A stretch of 64,000 nucleotides of DNA from Manihot esculenta (taxonomy: Eukaryota > Streptophyta > Magnoliopsida > Malpighiales > Euphorbiaceae). The stretch is from positions 25,600,716-25,664,715 of the forward strand of contig NC_035176.2 in NCBI RefSeq assembly GCF_001659605.2, given 5' to 3'. Both the position numbers and the translations under genes were made by a program. The notes beneath the pieces are model-generated. The model ran no database searches and had not been told where the DNA came from. It saw only the letters and a program-made list of their open reading frames with translations. Below, piece after piece: positions 22,641 through 34,719 of this stretch (position 1 is the first letter of the stretch; every line of letters begins with the position of its first letter).

Positions 22641-25600
22641 GAATATTGATTTGATTTTTCTCAGAGGACTTGCAAGTATAATTTGGTATTTGCTCCCGTG
22701 TCCATGGGTAGGTGTTACTCCAAGATTATGTTGTATTTTTGTCTCATCCCAGCCATTTTTCTTATTGAAATTGTCTACACATTGAATGCCCTGCTACTTT
22801 TTCGTTTTCTTTTCTGATTGTCCAAGGCTGTCCGCTCGCTGCGAGAACAGAACTTCCGGTGCAAAAATGCTATCCAAGTTCCGACCTGAACTGTTGAGGC
22901 TGCTTGAAATTCACCTACCTCCGAAACAAATTTTAGCGGTGGGAGACCTATCACACCCGGTAATGAACCAACGATGCTCGTAAAGGGCATAGGCCATTCA
23001 AGTACAATTTGGATGATTCATCCAATTATTAATGAACCGGCTATTTTAGTCCTATTTTCCCCCGATCTTTAACGCCTCTGGAAAGTGTCCGGTGGAATTT
23101 TTAATTAAAAAAATTACTATTTAATCTTTTATATTTAATGAAATTCACTTAATTTTAAAGAGTACAAGAAATTTATTTCTTAAAAAAGTCTCAAATAAAA
23201 ATTAATTAGTTTAATTTTTATAAATTTAAAAAATTAATTAATATATTTTATTTATGGACTAAATAATAGAATATTTAAAATTTATAAAAAATTGATGAGT
23301 AGATTTTTGTAATATTTCAGTATCGTTTTAATTAATTTTTTCAATTAATATATTAATCAGTGAGTTTTATTAAATTTGAAAAATTAAATTTTTTTTTCTT
23401 TTTAATTTGTTGTGGCATCTTTCAATTTTCTATTATTATAAAAATAAACATAATTTTTTATTTTTTTTCATAGACGTAGGTTTGAGTTTCAGTCCCTAAT
23501 AAAAAAAACTTTCAAGATATGTACTCTCAACTTAGGCAAAAGAAAACACCCTGTGTGGTGGAACTTGAAGCTTTCTTTATATTATCAGAAAATATTTTAA
23601 GGGGTGTCATATAAATCCATTACAATTAATTATTAATAATTAATTATTCATTCTCCACACATGGATTGCATTAAATAATTTCTTCGAGTTTATAAAGGTA
23701 ATAAATAAGAATTGTAATTGAAGCTGAATAATCAAGATTCTTAGCTTCCCTTGTTAGATTCTCTCTTTTTTTTTTTTTTTTCTCTCTCGTTCTAGAAATA
23801 GGTTTACTCTTCTCCCATTCTAGGTGAGAGTTATGTATAAATAATGGCTTTTAAATTTTTTTTTTTTTTTTGATAAATTTGGTGCTGATCGCTGAGAGTT
23901 TTGGTAGATTTACTTTTGTTGATGTTTTTTTTTCCCGGTAGATGCGAAAAGAAGACGACCAAGGCTTTCCTAAAGAAGAAAGGTGCTATAGAGTCTATAA
24001 GCAGTAGATCTAGTTAACCACTAATACCAAGGCTTAGTTGAGAATGTTTTAGCCTTGTCCTCCTCTTTTCTATCTTCGTTTTTCATCTGCATATTGTCTA
24101 TGTTTCTGTGTATGTTTATAATGGTGGTTCTCTTTGGTTGGGGTTTTTAGTTGCTGGTCTGTTGTGTTTCCTCTTTTTACATACATGCGGCAGGTTTTGG
24201 GCTATTCCTATCATGTTTGAATTCATTGCCTGAGTTTCTGGATATTCTTCGCTCCTTCTTATGGCGCTGCAGATGCTTGGTGGTCTAGTGGCTTTTTCGA
24301 TCAATGGATGGTTGTTCTTCAATATGTAGCATATCTATTTGTTAGGTGCCCTACATCTAAAGCTCCAGCATTTCTTCCCGGTAATGGTGCTTGCATCTGT
24401 TAACCCCCTCGTCTGCAGTAGCTGCTAATCTTGTATTTTCTTTTGATCTCCAATGTAGCTTTTTTGTGTAATGAGCTTCAGCTCTATGTTTATTGTTGTA
24501 GTCATAAATCACCATTCTTTTTTTCTTGCCTTTATCAACTTGTTGATCTGATTGTTGGATTACACGCTAAATTCCTCTGAATTGATTCTTGCACACATCC
24601 ATGGCTTTGTGATCCTCACAGTCACAAGAATCTCTCAACTGAATGACAGAAGGGATAATTATATCTCTGTGTATAGTGTCAAAAGAAATATCCACCCAAT
24701 CAAGATTATAATAAAGCATCATTGATGGTGATGAATTTTTTTTTTTTTTTTTAAATCCAAGATACTGGGTATATATATTGAATTTGAAAAAGAAGAAAAA
24801 AAAGTTGTCTATTCAGGAAAATGGCAATAAAATTGTTGATAATGGAGAATTTTCAATCTTCTTTGTCTAGAATTCTTGTACATGGACATGTTGGTTCCTT
24901 CTGTTTTTCTATATTTTTATATGAATTTAAAAAATTAATTAATTTAGTTAAAAAATAATAAATTTTATTTTATCCATTAAATATACCCTCCATTCACATA
25001 TTGTTCCATTAGAAAAATAAATAATTCATGTTATTATATTATATTTGAAATTAATGAATTGTAATTCCTAATATTTATTAAATAGTGGTATATTAGTAAA
25101 CTAATAAATAAATATATATGCTGAATGAAAAAAGAAAATATTTTATTTTAACCTTCAATTTCCATGCAATCTGTGCAGCTGTTTCTTTTTTTGCCTTTCT
25201 TTTTGTCTTTTGCTCTAATGATTTTTCAATGTCCTTCAAAGAACTGTACGTAGGATTAAGATAAATAGACATTTAGAAGTAATCAAATGAAAGATGAAAC
25301 CATTTATTAACAAAATTGTGGTGCCAATTACATTAACTTATGGCTATTTCCCGGTCGAAATTGTAAATCAGCGGATTTGCTTGCTAAGCTGTTTGATATT
25401 CAATGCGAAAACAAAACAAGTATCATTTATTAATATTTAATTAAGGATAAGCGCGTATTTAGTTTAAATTAAAATAATTTTTAAATTAAATTAATTTAAA
25501 AATTTTGATTTAGTTTAGTTTTATATTCTTTTTTCGTTCAATTTAATTTTGTTCAAATTTTAATTTTTAAAAATTCATGATTTTTGTTTAATTCGATTTT

Positions 25601-26150
25601 AGTCAAAAAAAATTGAGCATATCCAAACTGAATTGATTAATTAATAATTTTATGTCGATTTGATAATATAGAGAGATTAAATATTAACTAAAATTGAAAT
25701 ATTACAATTGAATCTTGAAACACTAAAAAAATGTAAAAAAATAAAAAATTTATTAAAAAGCTAATGAATCAGATCGATTTAATTTAAATTGATTTCTCTC
25801 GTAATTCAGTTTTCATAAATACTTAAATTTTCATTTTCTGTTTATTCAATTTGATACGATTTAAGAAAATTCCTTTTGCGTGACCTAGAAACAAGAAATA
25901 TATAAAATAGAGAAAATGGAGTAAGGAATCTACCGAAAATGTTTCTTTAGTTTATTATTATTATTATTATTATGTGATTTTATTGATTTTTTATAATTTT
26001 ATCTCTAAATTATCAGGATTTATTAACAATCCAATACCATGAGATACTATTTTAATACAAATTAAATTATAAATTCAGAAACACAGAAGTTCTTTTTTGG
26101 GTTTTTTTTAAAAACATTTCTCTATTTATTAATATGCAGGCCATAAAATA
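22641..26150. other. Intergenic DNA with unassigned transcript-like stretch
   Basis: 22780-22990 is a short mixed-composition block with frames of 65 and 71 codons that I do not recognise. 23100-23400 is AT-rich and resembles the MITE text seen at 58977. 23700-24500 is T/C-rich (long pyrimidine runs at 23768 and 23852) and less AT-rich, looking like an untranslated or LINE-derived sequence, but no protein family was recognised; a 68-codon minus frame at 24116-24322 is unconvincing. 25440-25870 is a degenerate MITE (listed separately). Confidence 0.5.
25440..25870. repeat. Degenerate copy of the hAT-like MITE family
   Basis: It shares order and wording with the MITE at 63028-63472: AATCAGATCGATTTAATTTAAATTGATTTC, then CATAAATACTTAAATTTTC, then a TTTATTCAATTTGATACGATTT end. 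The CpG-rich CGGTTCGGTT blocks of the younger copy are here TTTAATTTAA. TIRs are too decayed to set exact ends. Confidence 0.55.
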
Positions 26151-26389
26151 GAAATTTACATTAACCCTCCTCCTACCCTGTTTGGTGAGAGAGAGGAGTG
26201 GATTACAACTTCAAAAGAATAAATCAAAATAAATCAGATGAGTACATGTATCATAATCCTGTGTTGTTTTGTCTCCCATCTTTCAAGTGCAGTGCCATCT
26301 CTTCTGTCTGTTTGCAACTGCTTTGAATACCATATGCTCACAGAAGATGATAAGACTTGAGATGAATGTGGGGTCTTAGAATTGGATTC

Positions 26390-29002
26390 TTAAGTGGCTT
26401 CTGCATTTTGTCTCCACTTCAGGATGATTGGAGCTACCAGCATCCACACTGCAAATTGATTTTCTTCCATCAGTATTCAACAGAGACAAAAAAATCTTGC
26501 AAAAATCAGACCAGTTGATGAACTGGGTTAACTCAGTATCACATAGTTTAAATATATAGATTTTAGAATCAAAGTAGAGGACTAAACCGTTGAGTTCTCA
26601 AAGTAGAAAGACATATGTGCTAATTTTGATATAACTTAGGGATGAAATAGTAACTTATACAATAATATTTTACATTTTAGATTGTTACTTCATTCTGCAG
26701 ACCAAACAAACCCATAATAGAAAGTACTCGAGTTTTAAAAGTAGAGAGACAAATGTGCTAATTTTGATATAACTTAGGGATGAAATGGTAATTTATGCAA
26801 CAATATTTTACATTTTAGATTGTTACTTCATTCTACAGTCCAAAGATACCCAGAAAAGAAAGTACTTACAGTATACACAAACTGCAAGCCATTCATTCAC
26901 TACTCTCACCCAAGTGCTTGTCCACCCCACATCAATTGTCCACCTGCACAATAGCAAGGCCTCTGTGAACTTGCTAATCACTAAACTATAGAGAAATGCG
27001 GAAAAAAAATTAATGAAATCTACTATAGAATCATTTGAATTGAATTGAATTGAATTCTAACATAAGAACGTACTTTCGGATGGCATGATGAGTGTTCCAG
27101 CCGATCAGTAGCATTGCGAAATACATAGCTCCTGTAGCAAAGACGAAGTGGAAGAAGCCATAACCATATGGAACATCATCTTCAGATTCTTTTTCACTCT
27201 TCCTGAACTGCACCAGTTGTTCAAAAGAATCATTACAATGATTATCTTTTTTCCTTATGAGAAGCAATGATGATTAGCGTTTATGGAAGTTGAGTATCAA
27301 ACCTGAAAGCATTGAGAATCAATACCAGTAGAAAATGTTGCAATAACAATTGTAAGCAGTGCAACAACAAAGCTCTGCAGAAAGATTTCAGAAGAAAGTT
27401 GTCATTCTGATTGGAAAACGAAAGCTTTTTCGGACAAGCAAAATATTGTTCGTTTTAGAGATTCAGATAATTACTATAATGGTAAGCCAGTCTGTTCTTT
27501 TTGAAGCTTCAGCCTTCTTGTTGCAACTTTCACCTGCTGGTTCACTGCAAACACACAGCAAAAAGGTATCAAAATCAGTGAAGTTTTATCATGAAGATGA
27601 ATCCAAGGACATTAATGACAATTGGTGAGGAAGCTATGCCTTCTAATGGCACACCAGCAGAGGAACACAACATAAAGGCCCATGAGCCCTGGAGTCAAGA
27701 ATCCACCATTCACCTGTTCGAGGAAATATCTGTGAGAAACAATGCAAGAAAATGAAGGAAATGGAGGCAAAAGAGATGGGTGGATGCTTACTTTAGGGTG
27801 AAGAGAGATGCTTGTCATGAGCTGAAGGAGTACCAGTGTCCATGTGATGAAGAAAATGTTAAGGAGACAAGACGCCTCTGGTGCATACCAAATGTACATC
27901 AAAATGATCCCAACTATGCATATAACATATGCTGCTGTTGCAATTAGCATCACATGGATGTGGCTGCAATCCCAAATTTTTAACTCTTAGATTTCTTTTC
28001 ATTTCATAATTTAACAACAATTCGCCCGTTTCAGAATGATCAGACTGACTTCTTTTATGTCTGTTCTTAGGCCTAAGCCTTAAGATCAATAGCAAATTAA
28101 GCAGTGAAACAGATTGGTTTCTGACTGTAGATGAGCTACTAAACAATCTTACCATCTTTCTGCTCGTTCATCAGAGAGACAACAGTCGTTGAGCCATGTG
28201 ATAAAACTGATGATACTTATCAGCTGAATCAAGAGAAAGACCCTGAAAATAATTTCTCCAAAGTTAAAATTTAACATATGAACACATGTTTTCTAGTGTA
28301 AAAACAAGAGTTCATACCCAGCACCAAAATGGGCAATCTCTCCTGCAACAGAGAAAATTTCTGTCAATGAATATTTCAGTACTTGAAACAAAGGAAAAGA
28401 ACAATGCTTGAGAAATCAGACATACCATAAAGCCTAATAATTGTAGAAGGAATGAAAAAGGTGAGGATAGTTAATGCAATCCACAGCACAATCTTGGCAA
28501 ACCACCACCCAGAATGCCATGCATCTCTTGGGTCCCATAATTTAGAGGTACCCACAGTTGAAACAAACATTATCATGAAAAAGACCTGCTTTAGCATTAA
28601 GGGAAACACTTGGCATACATAAATATAAACTATATGAACAAAATATTGAGATTGAATGAAAAGGATACAAAGCATCCCAAGCTCACTCGCAGGACTCCTT
28701 CAGCACCTAAACAGTTGGATTTTCCGGCACAGACTCTCAGTCCTGCAACCACCACAGCACTACTTTCAAATCCAAACCAAGAAAATGGAGGTGGGTTTTT
28801 GAAGCTTACGTTCCATTTCCGACAGAGCACCATGGCCGTAGTCTCGAGCAGCCCAAGCTAGAAGATTTGCAAAGAGAAAGATCAAGGCATAAACGTATCT
28901 GGCCATCCATGGATTGCAGCCATTTCTGAATTGGCTAAACCATGAAGCGTCCTTGATTATAGCTGCATGCCTCTCACTTCTGCTACTTGTACCACACTCC
29001 AT
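26390..29002 (-). CDS. Serine incorporator (SERINC/TMS1) family membrane protein
   Basis: Twelve coding exons on minus, in order: 29002-28810, 28742-28669, 28585-28426, 28342-28318, 28242-28153, 27963-27792, 27713-27640, 27544-27475, 27374-27303, 27207-27074, 26943-26870, 26448-26390; 398 aa, start ATG at 29002 (MECGTSS), stop TAA at 26392-26390. All phases agree. About ten hydrophobic segments are visible, from WMARYVYALIFLFANLLAW in exon 1 to the C-terminal WLAVCVYLWMLVAPIIL. Family marks: CLGAEGVLRVSLG, SKLWDPRDAWHSGWW, EIAHFGAG, TWLNDCC. SERINC proteins are multipass membrane proteins of the endomembrane system and plasma membrane, linked to serine incorporation into membrane lipids; the biochemical role in plants is not settled. 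Exon 4 is a 25-nt microexon. Intron 7 uses a GC donor. Length is normal for the family. Confidence 0.93.
26591..26866 (-). repeat. 138-bp tandem duplication in SERINC intron 11
   Basis: Bases 26591-26728 and 26729-26866 are imperfect direct copies with a constant offset of 138: GTGCTAATTTTGATATAACT at 26617 and 26755, AGAAAGTACT at 26719 and 26857. The right copy ends at the intron side of the exon 11 splice donor, so donor-proximal intron sequence was duplicated without the exon. Confidence 0.85.
27545..27639 (-). other. GC-AG intron (intron 7) of the SERINC gene
   Basis: Exon 7 ends ATTAGAAG and is followed by GCATAG, not GT. The acceptor is TTGCAG before TGAACC. Only this junction keeps phase and gives RSEPAGESCNKK, the expected family text. 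There is no GT in the right phase nearby. Confidence 0.8.
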
Positions 29003-30600
29003 TTTTCTTCTTCAAACCAGCTCTGCTCTTCATCACAGAGTGTGAAGGAGCTTCATCTTCATATCATTTCTCCACCTGCAATGTAGATTATTATTATTAG
29101 TATTCTCAAAATCTGTCACGAGAAGAAGATCCCCATGTACTATTACCTAAACGTCAAACAAACTCAATGTTGGGTTCACATTGAACTACAATTTAAAACA
29201 AACAAGCATCCAAGAAAATAAAGAAAAGAAAAGAAACCAAACCCACGTTAGAAATTAGGACCTTCTTCTCTTGCTGGGCTGGCTGATGTCCTAAAAAAAG
29301 CCTATAAGACCTAAACAGCTAATGTTTTTTTGGGCCACTGGTGTCAATTCTAAAATCTGTAATCCTAACAAAGATCAAGTAGTTGTCTTCTCTCAGGAAT
29401 AAGTTCCTATTGCACATGAAACTTATTCACTTGTCACACAAAATACATTCCTCAACAGAAATAAAGAGAAAATCTTTTCTTTTCTTTGCAGAAAAAACAA
29501 CAACTCGCTTACCAGATTATCAAGATTGGCGTGCACGAGTTAACGTGTACTACAGTTAACAACTGATCTAAAGTTTCATTGTCTGAATCTTTCTGGTGAG
29601 TTCTTTAAGTTACTAGCTTTCATGGGTCACACACGCATACATGCTTCATCAACAGTGAAGAATCATTTTTTTTTTTTCTTTTTTACCAAATTTTCAACAA
29701 ATACTCCTCGGGAGACGTGCAAGCAAATGATGAGTAAAGGAATCTTTCCTTCTTCTCTTTCAAATCTAATTTGCTTTTGGACGATTATATCCATTATTGC
29801 TGAGTATGCAATCAGTAATAACTGGGGGTTAGCTTGGTCATTTTCGGGTATTTTTATTTCGTTTTCCACAAAGCAGAAAAAAAAAAAAAAAAAAAGAAGA
29901 GATGGGTTGAAAGCTCCAGAAAAAAAGCAAGTTCTCCATTAATCAAACTCTCTCTTTCTCAGTTAATAATATTATATACTTGCTTTACCCTTTGTTTGGT
30001 TTCTGAGAAAAGGAAAGTACCTACAATGAAATGAAAATAAAAATATCTGAATTTTCTCTCTGTTCTAGAAACGCAGTACGAAACCAGAGTCCATAGCTCC
30101 ACTTCTTGTTTTTAAGATCATCCTTGATTGCTTTCTCGAAAAAAATCTTGGATCAATCGAGAAACAAAACTGATGAATCTCATACTATTCATTTTTTTAG
30201 GAATAAAAAAAAAATCTTTCACACTAATAAGTAATTCAAATTCCTACCCACTGATCATACATTTCAGTTTCAAACAAAACCCAAAAAAGACATAATAAAG
30301 AAACAGAGCAAAAAACAATCAATGCCAATTCCAACAGTTGAAAAAAACAGAGAAAGAAACGAATGTACCTCAAGAACTAGAGCTCTAGATCTCTACAAGC
30401 AATGTCTCTGCACAGCCCAAGAACGCAGAGGCCAGAAACAGAGTGTGTGTCTCTGTGTGTGTTTCTGGTTTCTTGAAACAAGCTGAAAACAGAGAAGAAG
30501 AGATTTTGCTCGTATTCTTCAGAGATGGGTTTTCTTTTGTCTCTTTTAAACCCTTATTTTCCGTTCTCATCACAGTGAAAGAAAGAGAGAAAATGACATA
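29003..30600 (-). other. 5' UTR region of the SERINC gene, with a 1.3-kb leader intron
   Basis: An acceptor TTGCAG|GTGGAG lies at 29076, 73 bp before the start codon, and a donor GAG|GTACATTCG at 30368, giving a leader intron 29076-30368. The first exon would span about 30369-30600, GA-rich on minus; the transcription start is not fixed. It contains a 62-codon upstream frame (30573-30385) that ends before the donor. Confidence 0.5.
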
Positions 30601-32820
30601 GATAGCGGTTGCTTTTGGGAGCTCTTTTTTCTCCCTTTTCTTTTTGTTTTTCCTTCGCTTTCTTCCTTTTTCTCGCCGTAAGCTTCCGGTTCATCTACAC
30701 ATCTTATCTTAAAAGAGAATATTATCTCCATTAATTACATAAGCTTTACTTCATTATTCACTTGCTTGTTTATAGTAATCATACTGATTTTCGACGTAGA
30801 TCAGATAAAACCCACAAATATAATGTATGGTTTATCAGATGAAACATCGATTTCTCACTCAAAGAATCAAAAAATTCAACCTTTTTTCAATGAAACTGAG
30901 TGGAAAGCTGACATGGGTTGATTGATTTATTGCTGTAAAATTCAAAAATGGTTTGGTTTTTGGAAGAACTGTTAGATCCATGCGGCGTATATTTAGCTGA
31001 CTGCGATTGCTCTTGATTTTAAAAACGGCTAGTGGTTCCAGAATATCAAATTATTCATATTAATTTTACAGTGTAACAATTTAATTAAAGCCTAAATCTT
31101 GACACAATTAGCAAATTTTCTGAAATTTGTTAAACGTTTATTTAATTTTTGACTTGTTTTGGCAATTTAGGAATTATTTTTGTCAAATCTTAAATTATCA
31201 AAATTAAAAATAATAGTTCAAAATTTATATTAAAAAAAAAACAGATTTATTTTGATGTTTTTGATATTTAGAGAGAAATAGAATTCATGAGGGTGTATGT
31301 AAATTTAATTTGAGTGGTTATGGATTTCTCTTTATTTATTTTTTCTTGCTTTTTTATTTTATTATCAAGTGATATATAACCACTGCTGCTATAGTGTATT
31401 TATTTTTGTCACGCAGATTTAAATGTATGGTATGTCCTTTCTCATCAGGCAAATATGCCTCTTCAAACGATTATTTAATTTCCTTTCGGCGCACATATTA
31501 ACGGGTCCATGGCGATATTGGGTCTACTCTCCTTCTCTCTATCACAGTGTTAGATTCTCCTTTGATGGATATGAGTCTTGGATCAATTCGGTTTAGTCTA
31601 GTCACGGGCTAGAAGCGCTAATTAGTCAGTCTACTTAATGAATTCTGTTAAGTTTTGAACTTGTTTTGTTCTTTAGAGACTGAACTCGGCCGAAATACCA
31701 GCAAGTCAGCAGTCATCACATTCTATCAACCATACTCAACAATTAAAACGAATAAATTTTCCGTTTTTAAAAATTTTAAATAAATATTTTACTTTCACAG
31801 TATTTACAAAACACAAATTGCTATAATTTTTGTCATAGTTGATTTCAATTCATACACAATTTTTAAAACTTTATAGTTCTGAAAATAACTCTAAATTTAC
31901 TATAAAAAAGCCTTATTTGGCTCAAAATATTCTATTTGGTTGAAAGTATATTTTCTAGAAATTTATTTCTTAAAACATATGTGTAAATATATTTAATATA
32001 TAAATTAAGAAATTACAAATTAAGTTTATCTATAAGTTATAAAATATAATAATATCTATTATATAAAATGATATTATTTTTAAAATTTTTTATAAAATAT
32101 TAATAATATGATTAATTTATATTTAATCAATATAATTTTTATAATTTAAATACTAATAGAAATAAATGTTTAATCAATTATAATTTTAGTTGAAGCTCAA
32201 ATGAATTAATCTTAAATAATATATGAATATAAAAATAATAATATGTAATATATCGTGTAAATTATTTTAAATTTGATTAAAATTAATTTAAAAGATATTA
32301 TATTATAATAAATTTATAAATTAATTTTTTTATTTTAAAAATTAAAAATTTTGATTATAAATATAAAAAATTATAAAATTATATTTTTTTAAAAATTAAT
32401 GGGCCTAATAATAATAATAATGAAAATGGAAAAGGAACAGTTAGCTTGTTAGATTGGAAAGGTATCAAAATAAGTGGAGAGAGAGAGAGAGATAAGGAGT
32501 TGTTAAGCATGAGTTAGAAGCAAAACAACACAAGTAATAATTAGGCAGCTCTATCTATGATGCTATGTTCAGACCATAGCCGCTCCTCTGCTTCATCTCT
32601 TAAATCCCATAAAGATTTTCTTTAGGTTTTTTTGTCCCATAAATCATAGAGGCTTCACTTTTCCACCCCCTAAAAATAACAATAAAATTTGTACTACTAC
32701 TTCCTTAAAATGTTTTTTTCTCTTAAAGTTTGTAGTTTGATGATCGCTGCATTCCTTCACTCCAGACTAAAATCAGGTCCAGTAGGACGATCCATAATAT
32801 GAAGGTTTCTAAATCTCCTC
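30601..32820. other. AT-rich intergenic DNA, no gene seen
   Basis: 30600-30800 is pyrimidine-rich and is the likely upstream region of the SERINC gene. The rest is AT-rich with short simple repeats (a GAGAGAGAGAGAG run at 32476) and no coding signal. Confidence 0.65.
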
Positions 32821-33245
32821 CAAGAATCGGGTCCGGCCCATTCAGCTCAAAGACCGAGCTCCAATCAGCTCCTTTAGAACAGGCCGGCTTAGCTCTTCCG
32901 GCCCGATAGACAAATCCTCTCTGGGCCTAGTCTCAACCTCATCTCCCGGCCCAGCTCAGAATCAGGAAGGAGTTCAACCCCTTCATCTTGTGGGACCATC
33001 CGCATGCACGCCCGAGGAGAATCAGGGGCCGTTACGCATGGCACAGAGATCTGATTCCCTCGTACGTCCGTATCAATATAGCAGGGACAGGTGGTCCAAT
33101 GATACACATTCTGTTAACACGTCACTAGCAAACAAAAGGAAACATATAAAAGGAGAAATACTCTCCTCTAGGTCTAAACTTTTCCAGTTTTACAGAACCA
33201 ATTGTAAAACCCTATTTTCTGGATCTCAGATCATCATAGTTGATT
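32820..33245 (+). repeat. Probable LTR-like fragment
   Basis: A GC-rich island in AT-rich DNA with many GGCCC/CCGGCCC blocks, CATATAAAAGG at 33143-33153 as a TATA-type promoter, and the stretch CTGGATCTCAGATCATCA after it, all reminiscent of a plant LTR. Frames of 72 (minus) and 93 (plus) codons overlap but match nothing I know. No second LTR or target duplication was found. Confidence 0.4.
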
Positions 33246-34046
33246 TTAAAATTTATTTTACATTAAAATAATATTTTATAATATTATTTTAATATAAAAT
33301 TAAATTATAAACTTTAAAATATAGTATAGATTTCGAAATAAAAAAATTAAAATTACAGGTTTTTTTTTTATTTTTCTCAAATGTAAATTATTGGGTCAAT
33401 AACATTATAAATTTAATCCAACATCTTTTTCACATTTGAAACTTGTTGTATACGGTCAAAATATTCTCAGTTTCAGATTCCATGTTTATTTTGCATTAAA
33501 CATTTTTTCTAAAAAAATTGTATTTTCTTTTAAAAAAATCATAATTACAATCTCACTTGGTATGGTCCTTAACAAGGCCTACTTCGTTTAATGTTTAATA
33601 TAATTTACAAAAATAAATATTCGATGGTTCAGTTAAAATTAAATTGAATTAAAAAAATTAAAATTTAAAATTATAAAATCAAACTATATCAATTTAAAAA
33701 AAATTAATTCTATGGAATTCGATTATTCGATTGAAGATATTCAACGTGCTTGAAAGAAAGAACTTCCAGGGAATGTACAGTGCGGAGTTGTTTTGTTTTT
33801 TTTTTTTTTTTTAGCCCATGGCTTATGTTTGATAATTAATGGTTGTTGATTTCCGTTAAATGTTTGATAAAATTATATTTAGCTAATATTTACGCAAATT
33901 GAAATAGGAAAAATTATTTAAGAAATTTATTTAAATTTATATTTATTTCAAAATTATTCGGTTAAAATATTTTTATATTTTATAAAATTAAATGGTATAA
34001 ATAAATAAATGAAAATTATAAAATGAAAATTATATATAAATATAAT
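33246..34046. other. AT-rich intergenic DNA, no gene seen
   Basis: Low-complexity A/T sequence with a long T run at 33797. No coding or repeat structure beyond simple sequence. Confidence 0.65.
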
Positions 34047-34055
34047 AAAATAATA

Positions 34056-34710
34056 AAAAATTATTTTTTAGTCCCTGAAATTTAATATAATTAATACTTT
34101 TATCTCTATATTTTGACGACCCAACACTTAAATCTCTCACTTTCTTTTCTATCTAAATCTGAAGTCCTTCCATCCAAAATAATTTTAGGACACGTGAATT
34201 GATAAAATTAACCCTCACTAAAAATTTAGCTATTTCAAAATCATGAAATTCAAATTCAATGCTTTTTTATCGTAAATTCTTCATTTTTCTCACTGATCCC
34301 TCATTTCCAATGTCAGCCTTCTCACTATAACTCTTACACTTTCTGCAATAAATCTCTCTCTATTTCTATAGGAGTTCACTCTCTCATCTCTCTATTGACC
34401 CTTCAAGAAAAAATATTGTAACTCTCAAATAATGTTTCAAGGAGAAAAAAGATGGAAAAGAAAAAAAAAATGAAAGAAAAGAAATATGAGGGATTTTATA
34501 TTGAGGGGGTTTTAACAAGTTTGTTAAGGGTGTTTTTAAAAAAATTATCAACTCTCACTTTTGACTATTTGACTAAACGGCTATTTTGGATCGAAGGACT
34601 ACGACTTTGGACAGAAGAGGAAGTGAGGGACTTAAGTACTGGGTCACCAAAATAGAGGGATAAAAGTGTTAATTATGTTAAAATTTAGAAATTAAAAAGT
34701 AATTTTTCCT
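34056..34710. mobile_element. Non-autonomous Mutator-like TIR element, copy 2
   Basis: It has the same arms as the element at 4324: left AAAAATTATTTTTTAGTCCC, GACGACCCAACACTTAA, TCCAAAATAAT; right CGGCTATTTTGG, GAAGGACTACGA, GTGAGGGACTTAAGT, CACCAAAATAG. Shared interior: TTCTGCAATAAATCTCTCT and CATCTCTCTATTGACCC. Flanks are the 9-bp perfect repeat AAAATAATA (34047-34055 and 34711-34719), though the area is AT-rich. At 655 bp it is shorter than copy 1, mainly by loss of the GA-rich interior. It has no transposase. Confidence 0.82.
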
Positions 34711-34719
34711 AAAATAATA

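Noticed and set aside
24116..24322. 68-codon minus frame as a gene
   Set aside because: No family resemblance; lies opposite a T/C-rich stretch and lacks supporting signals.
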